Below, in pieces: positions 6,910 through 8,899 of a DNA stretch of 8,899 nucleotides. The notes beneath the pieces are model-generated. The model was not told where the DNA came from and ran no database searches. It saw only the letters and a list, made by a program, of their open reading frames with translations. The DNA comes from Deltaproteobacteria bacterium. GTDB taxonomy: Bacteria; Desulfobacterota; Desulfobacteria; Desulfobacterales; JAFDFH01. Position 1 is the stretch's first letter. Every line of letters starts with the position of its first letter. Where the stretch lies: assembly GCA_019309945.1 (NCBI GenBank), contig JAFDFH010000215.1, positions 1 through 8,899 on the forward strand, in the 5' to 3' direction. A program made the translations under genes and the position numbers.

Positions 6910-6935
6910 CGCGATAAAGGCTTTATGCGGATTTT
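6910..6935 (+). terminator. Weak candidate terminator after rsmB
   Basis: CGC-ATAAA (6910-6918, with G6913 bulged) pairs with TTTATGCG (6922-6929) around a GGC loop, followed by GATTTT. It begins 2 bp after the rsmB stop. The short AT-rich stem makes efficient termination doubtful; the foldback element that begins at 6938 could act as a much stronger RNA hairpin. Confidence 0.3.
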
Positions 6936-6937
6936 AT

Positions 6938-7208
6938 GTAACTTCTCAATATATTACGGTAGGCCCGCTACGCCATCCGGTCATTTTTTTCAATACGTCC
7001 AAAACTTGCCGTTAAGGGCGCCTAACAGTGCCCCGCGCATGTGATCTAAAATGAGTGTGGCGCTTAGCACAAACAGGCTACAATCAACAATTTATGCTGT
7101 TCGGGGCACTGTAAGCCGCCCTAAACGGCTTCAAACAGTTGCCCGCTCTGAAAAAAATGACCGAATGACTCCGCTGGTAGGTTTAATCATAAGTTTTTGA
7201 TAAGTTAC
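6938..7208 (-). mobile_element. 271-bp foldback element (MITE-like), copy 2, inverted
   Basis: Its reverse complement aligns without gaps to the copy at 5070-5340 (position p in one corresponds to 12278-p in the other), with about 18 substitutions. The left end, GTAACTTCTCAA, is intact; the right end reads TTGATAAGTTAC, with one change from the perfect repeat. The stem arms are preserved, for example catccggtcattttttt (6974-6990) with 7151-7167, which pairs better than the same segment in copy 1. It starts 29 bp after the rsmB stop and ends 275 bp before the secretin gene. No protein is encoded and no exact flanking duplication was found. Confidence 0.85.
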
Positions 7209-7451
7209 GAATTTATTTCGTTTTTTCCCCGGTTCACCTCGCAAATTTCACCTGGCAACCCCATTTTAATCCATCCAGATTATAAAATTTTACAGCCTCC
7301 AAGGCCTGCAGGAAAAGATTTTTTTGGTTTCCGTAAAAGCAGAAATTTATCTTATGTGAAATATATTTACAATAAATGAAAAGAAATGTATAAGTTCCTG
7401 TGCGCATAACCAGGTATTATTTTTTTATAACCAAATGCTTTAATTGTCTAT

Positions 7452-7475
7452 TTATCATTCAGGTTATCATTCAGG
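7452..7475 (+). repeat. Perfect 12-bp tandem repeat overlapping the gspD ribosome site
   Basis: TTATCATTCAGG occurs twice back to back (7452-7463 and 7464-7475). The end of the second unit plus G7476 makes the AGGG that lies 7 nt before ATG 7484. A change in unit number would move or duplicate sequence just upstream of the start. The rest of 7209-7451 is AT-rich; I recognise no gene, RNA or convincing promoter in it. Confidence 0.8.
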
Positions 7476-7483
7476 GTTTTGGC

Positions 7484-8899
7484 ATGTTTTTTGATAGAAT
7501 AGCAGCCGGTATAAAAATGAAATCATTTTTTAGCAATCCAAAGGGTAACATCTGTTTGTTGATTTGTATTTTATTTGTGTTGCATGCCAACTTGTCCTTT
7601 GCGCAGACTCCTGGAAGCCCCGGTACGCCCCAAAGAGTTCCGACAAGTAATCAAACTTTACGGACGGATGAAGAAATGGAACGGTATATCACGATCGATT
7701 TCAACAATGTTGATATTACTATTTTTATTAAATTCATCAGTGAATTAACCGGTAAGAATTTCATTGTCGATCGCCGCGTCAAGGGAAAAGTAACCATCAT
7801 TTCGCCTACCAAGATATCCGTAAAAGAAGCCTACAGGGTCTTCCAATCAGTTTTAGAAGTTCATGGCTACAGCACGGTGCAAGCCGGCCAAGTGATCAAA
7901 ATCGTACCCTCCCCTGATGCCCGCACAAAGAGCATCGAAACCAAGTTAAAAGAAGAGGCTGCGTTTCCGGATGACAAGGTGGTTACCCAGCTCATCCCCC
8001 TAACTTACGCGAGCCCTGATCAAGTTAAACGGCTTTTTGCCCCTCTGGTTTCCAAAAGCAGTGTCATCCTTTCCTATTCTCCCACCAACATGCTGATTGT
8101 CACGGATGTCTATTCAAACATACAGCGGCTGATGCGGATTCTGAAAGCGATCGATATTACCGGCATCGGTCAGGAAATTTCCGTTGTTCCCCTGGAATTC
8201 TCAGATGCCGGTAAACTGGTAACCCTTTTGAAATCGGTTTTTCAAACCTCGCGAAAACCAAAAAAAGGGGGCACCCCCAAAGTGTTCCAGTTTGTCGCCG
8301 ATGAACGGACAAACACGATTGTCCTGCTGGCCAGTGCGGTTGATACCGCAAGAGTCAAGCGGTTGATAAGGCTTCTGGACAAGCAAGTCCCCCGGGGAAA
8401 AGAAAAAATACACGTCTATTACCTGGAGAATGCGACCGCTGAAGACCTCGCCAAAGTCCTCCAGGCATTGCCGGAAAAAACGAGCGGTGCTGCCAAAGGG
8501 CGCAAAGAATCTCCGATCGTTTCAGAGAAGGTTAAAATCACCCCGGACAAGGCCACCAACAGCCTAATCATTATGGCAGACAAAGATGACTACCTTGTCC
8601 TTGAGGAAATCATCGAAAAACTGGATATTCCCCGAACCATGGTTTACATTGAAGCCCTGATCATGGAAGTCGATGTGGACAAAGATTTTAAAGTCGGTAC
8701 CGAGTGGACGGCAATGACGGAAACTAACTATCAGGGCAGGCAGGGGGCTGCCGGGGGTGGCTATAGTGGTGAAGTCACCGTGGATACCCCGGGTTACCAA
8801 AACTTACGTGGTTTAGCGGCCGGCACATTGCCGGCCGGTTTTTCCCTGGGCGTCTTTACCGAAGCCCTCCAGATTGGCGGCGTGACGTTTCCCAGCCTT
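7484..8899 (+). CDS. gspD: Type II secretion system secretin GspD, N-terminal part (runs off the right edge)
   Basis: Secretins form the outer-membrane channel of type II and related secretion systems. The frame is open for 472 codons to the window end. A signal peptide is visible: hydrophobic core ICLLICILFVLHANL and probable cleavage after SFA (A40). The periplasmic ring domains follow: N0 from about residue 68 (ITIDFNNVDITIF, VKGKVTIISP), N1 about 166-226 (TQLIPLTYASPDQV, NMLIVTD), N2 about 231-305 (VVPLEFSDAGKL, DERTNTIVLLA) and N3 about 309-385 (IHVYYLENATAEDLAKVL, ATNSLIIMAD). The secretin core begins near 385 (VYIEALIMEVD) and is cut off. ATG 7484 is chosen for its AGGG ribosome site; ATG 7517, 11 codons later, would give a shorter, more usual signal peptide and is a real alternative. 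No gspC precedes it. The ring order fits GspD better than a PilQ-type secretin. Confidence 0.9.
   Translation, partial: MFFDRIAAGIKMKSFFSNPKGNICLLICILFVLHANLSFAQTPGSPGTPQRVPTSNQTLRTDEEMERYITIDFNNVDITIFIKFISELTGKNFIVDRRVKGKVTIISPTKISVKEAYRVFQSVLEVHGYSTVQAGQVIKIVPSPDARTKSIETKLKEEAAFPDDKVVTQLIPLTYASPDQVKRLFAPLVSKSSVILSYSPTNMLIVTDVYSNIQRLMRILKAIDITGIGQEISVVPLEFSDAGKLVTLLKSVFQTSRKPKKGGTPKVFQFVADERTNTIVLLASAVDTARVKRLIRLLDKQVPRGKEKIHVYYLENATAEDLAKVLQALPEKTSGAAKGRKESPIVSEKVKITPDKATNSLIIMADKDDYLVLEEIIEKLDIPRTMVYIEALIMEVDVDKDFKVGTEWTAMTETNYQGRQGAAGGGYSGEVTVDTPGYQNLRGLAAGTLPAGFSLGVFTEALQIGGVTFPSL

Noticed and set aside
5070..7208. A composite transposon carrying rsmB
   Set aside because: There is no transposase, no matching target duplication outside 5070 and 7208, and rsmB is a conserved chromosomal gene in its expected neighbourhood.
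7197..7379. A 60-codon open frame on the plus strand beginning at the end of element copy 2
   Set aside because: It starts inside the repeat end, has no ribosome site and has an unconvincing composition; it is likely chance in AT-rich DNA.
1..8899. CRISPR array or defence-system genes
   Set aside because: No regularly spaced direct repeats and no nuclease, toxin or defence-type domains were seen; the repeats present are inverted pairs or short tandems.

Overview
The window reads as ordinary bacterial chromosome of moderate GC, with housekeeping genes and a small patch invaded by repeats. The gene set is DjlA-type co-chaperone, tRNA-Leu, RibF, a flippase-like membrane protein, Def, Fmt, RsmB and a GspD secretin, so the cell is Gram-negative with a type II-like secretion system. 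The gene order and two intergenic repeat styles (the 'caccaag' hairpin and the 'ccttgaatccttgacc' repeats) recall sulfate-reducing Desulfobacterota, but that placement is inferred from memory, not demonstrated.

Layout. Positions 1-121 hold a possible gene tail, a short imperfect tandem repeat and a hairpin. A djlA-like gene (122-874) and a tRNA-Leu(CAG) gene (1099-1185) lie on the minus strand, each with a recognisable promoter. On the plus strand follow ribF (1292-2224) and, 4 bp later, an eight-to-nine-helix flippase-like protein (2229-3311). A 21-bp perfect inverted repeat (3334-3406) separates these from def (3532-4041), whose stop overlaps the likely GTG start of fmt. fmt (4038-4963) is split between two frames: about 16 nt are missing at the start of the loop that contacts initiator tRNA. 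rsmB (5523-6908) is intact. The window closes inside a gspD-like secretin gene that starts near 7484 and runs off the right edge.

The most interesting part is 4964-7208. Two 271-bp copies of the same foldback element (5070-5340 and 6938-7208) lie in opposite orientation on either side of rsmB. They end in GTAACTTCTCAA/TTGAGAAGTTAC, match at about 93% by hand count, and encode no recognisable protein. The three differences that fall in their central 28-bp stem all preserve base pairing, including one compensatory A-T to C-G double change, which suggests selection on a folded structure. The first copy sits inside an older element bounded by imperfect ends of the type cgaRacctttgcaaaa (4987-5500). 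The nested insertion separates fmt from rsmB and places a repeat end 22 bp before the rsmB start.

How the genes relate: Fmt formylates initiator Met-tRNA, Def removes the formyl group from new proteins and RsmB methylates 16S rRNA, so this is a translation-linked cluster. RibF makes FMN and FAD. GspD would form the outer-membrane channel of a secretion system whose other genes presumably lie to the right.
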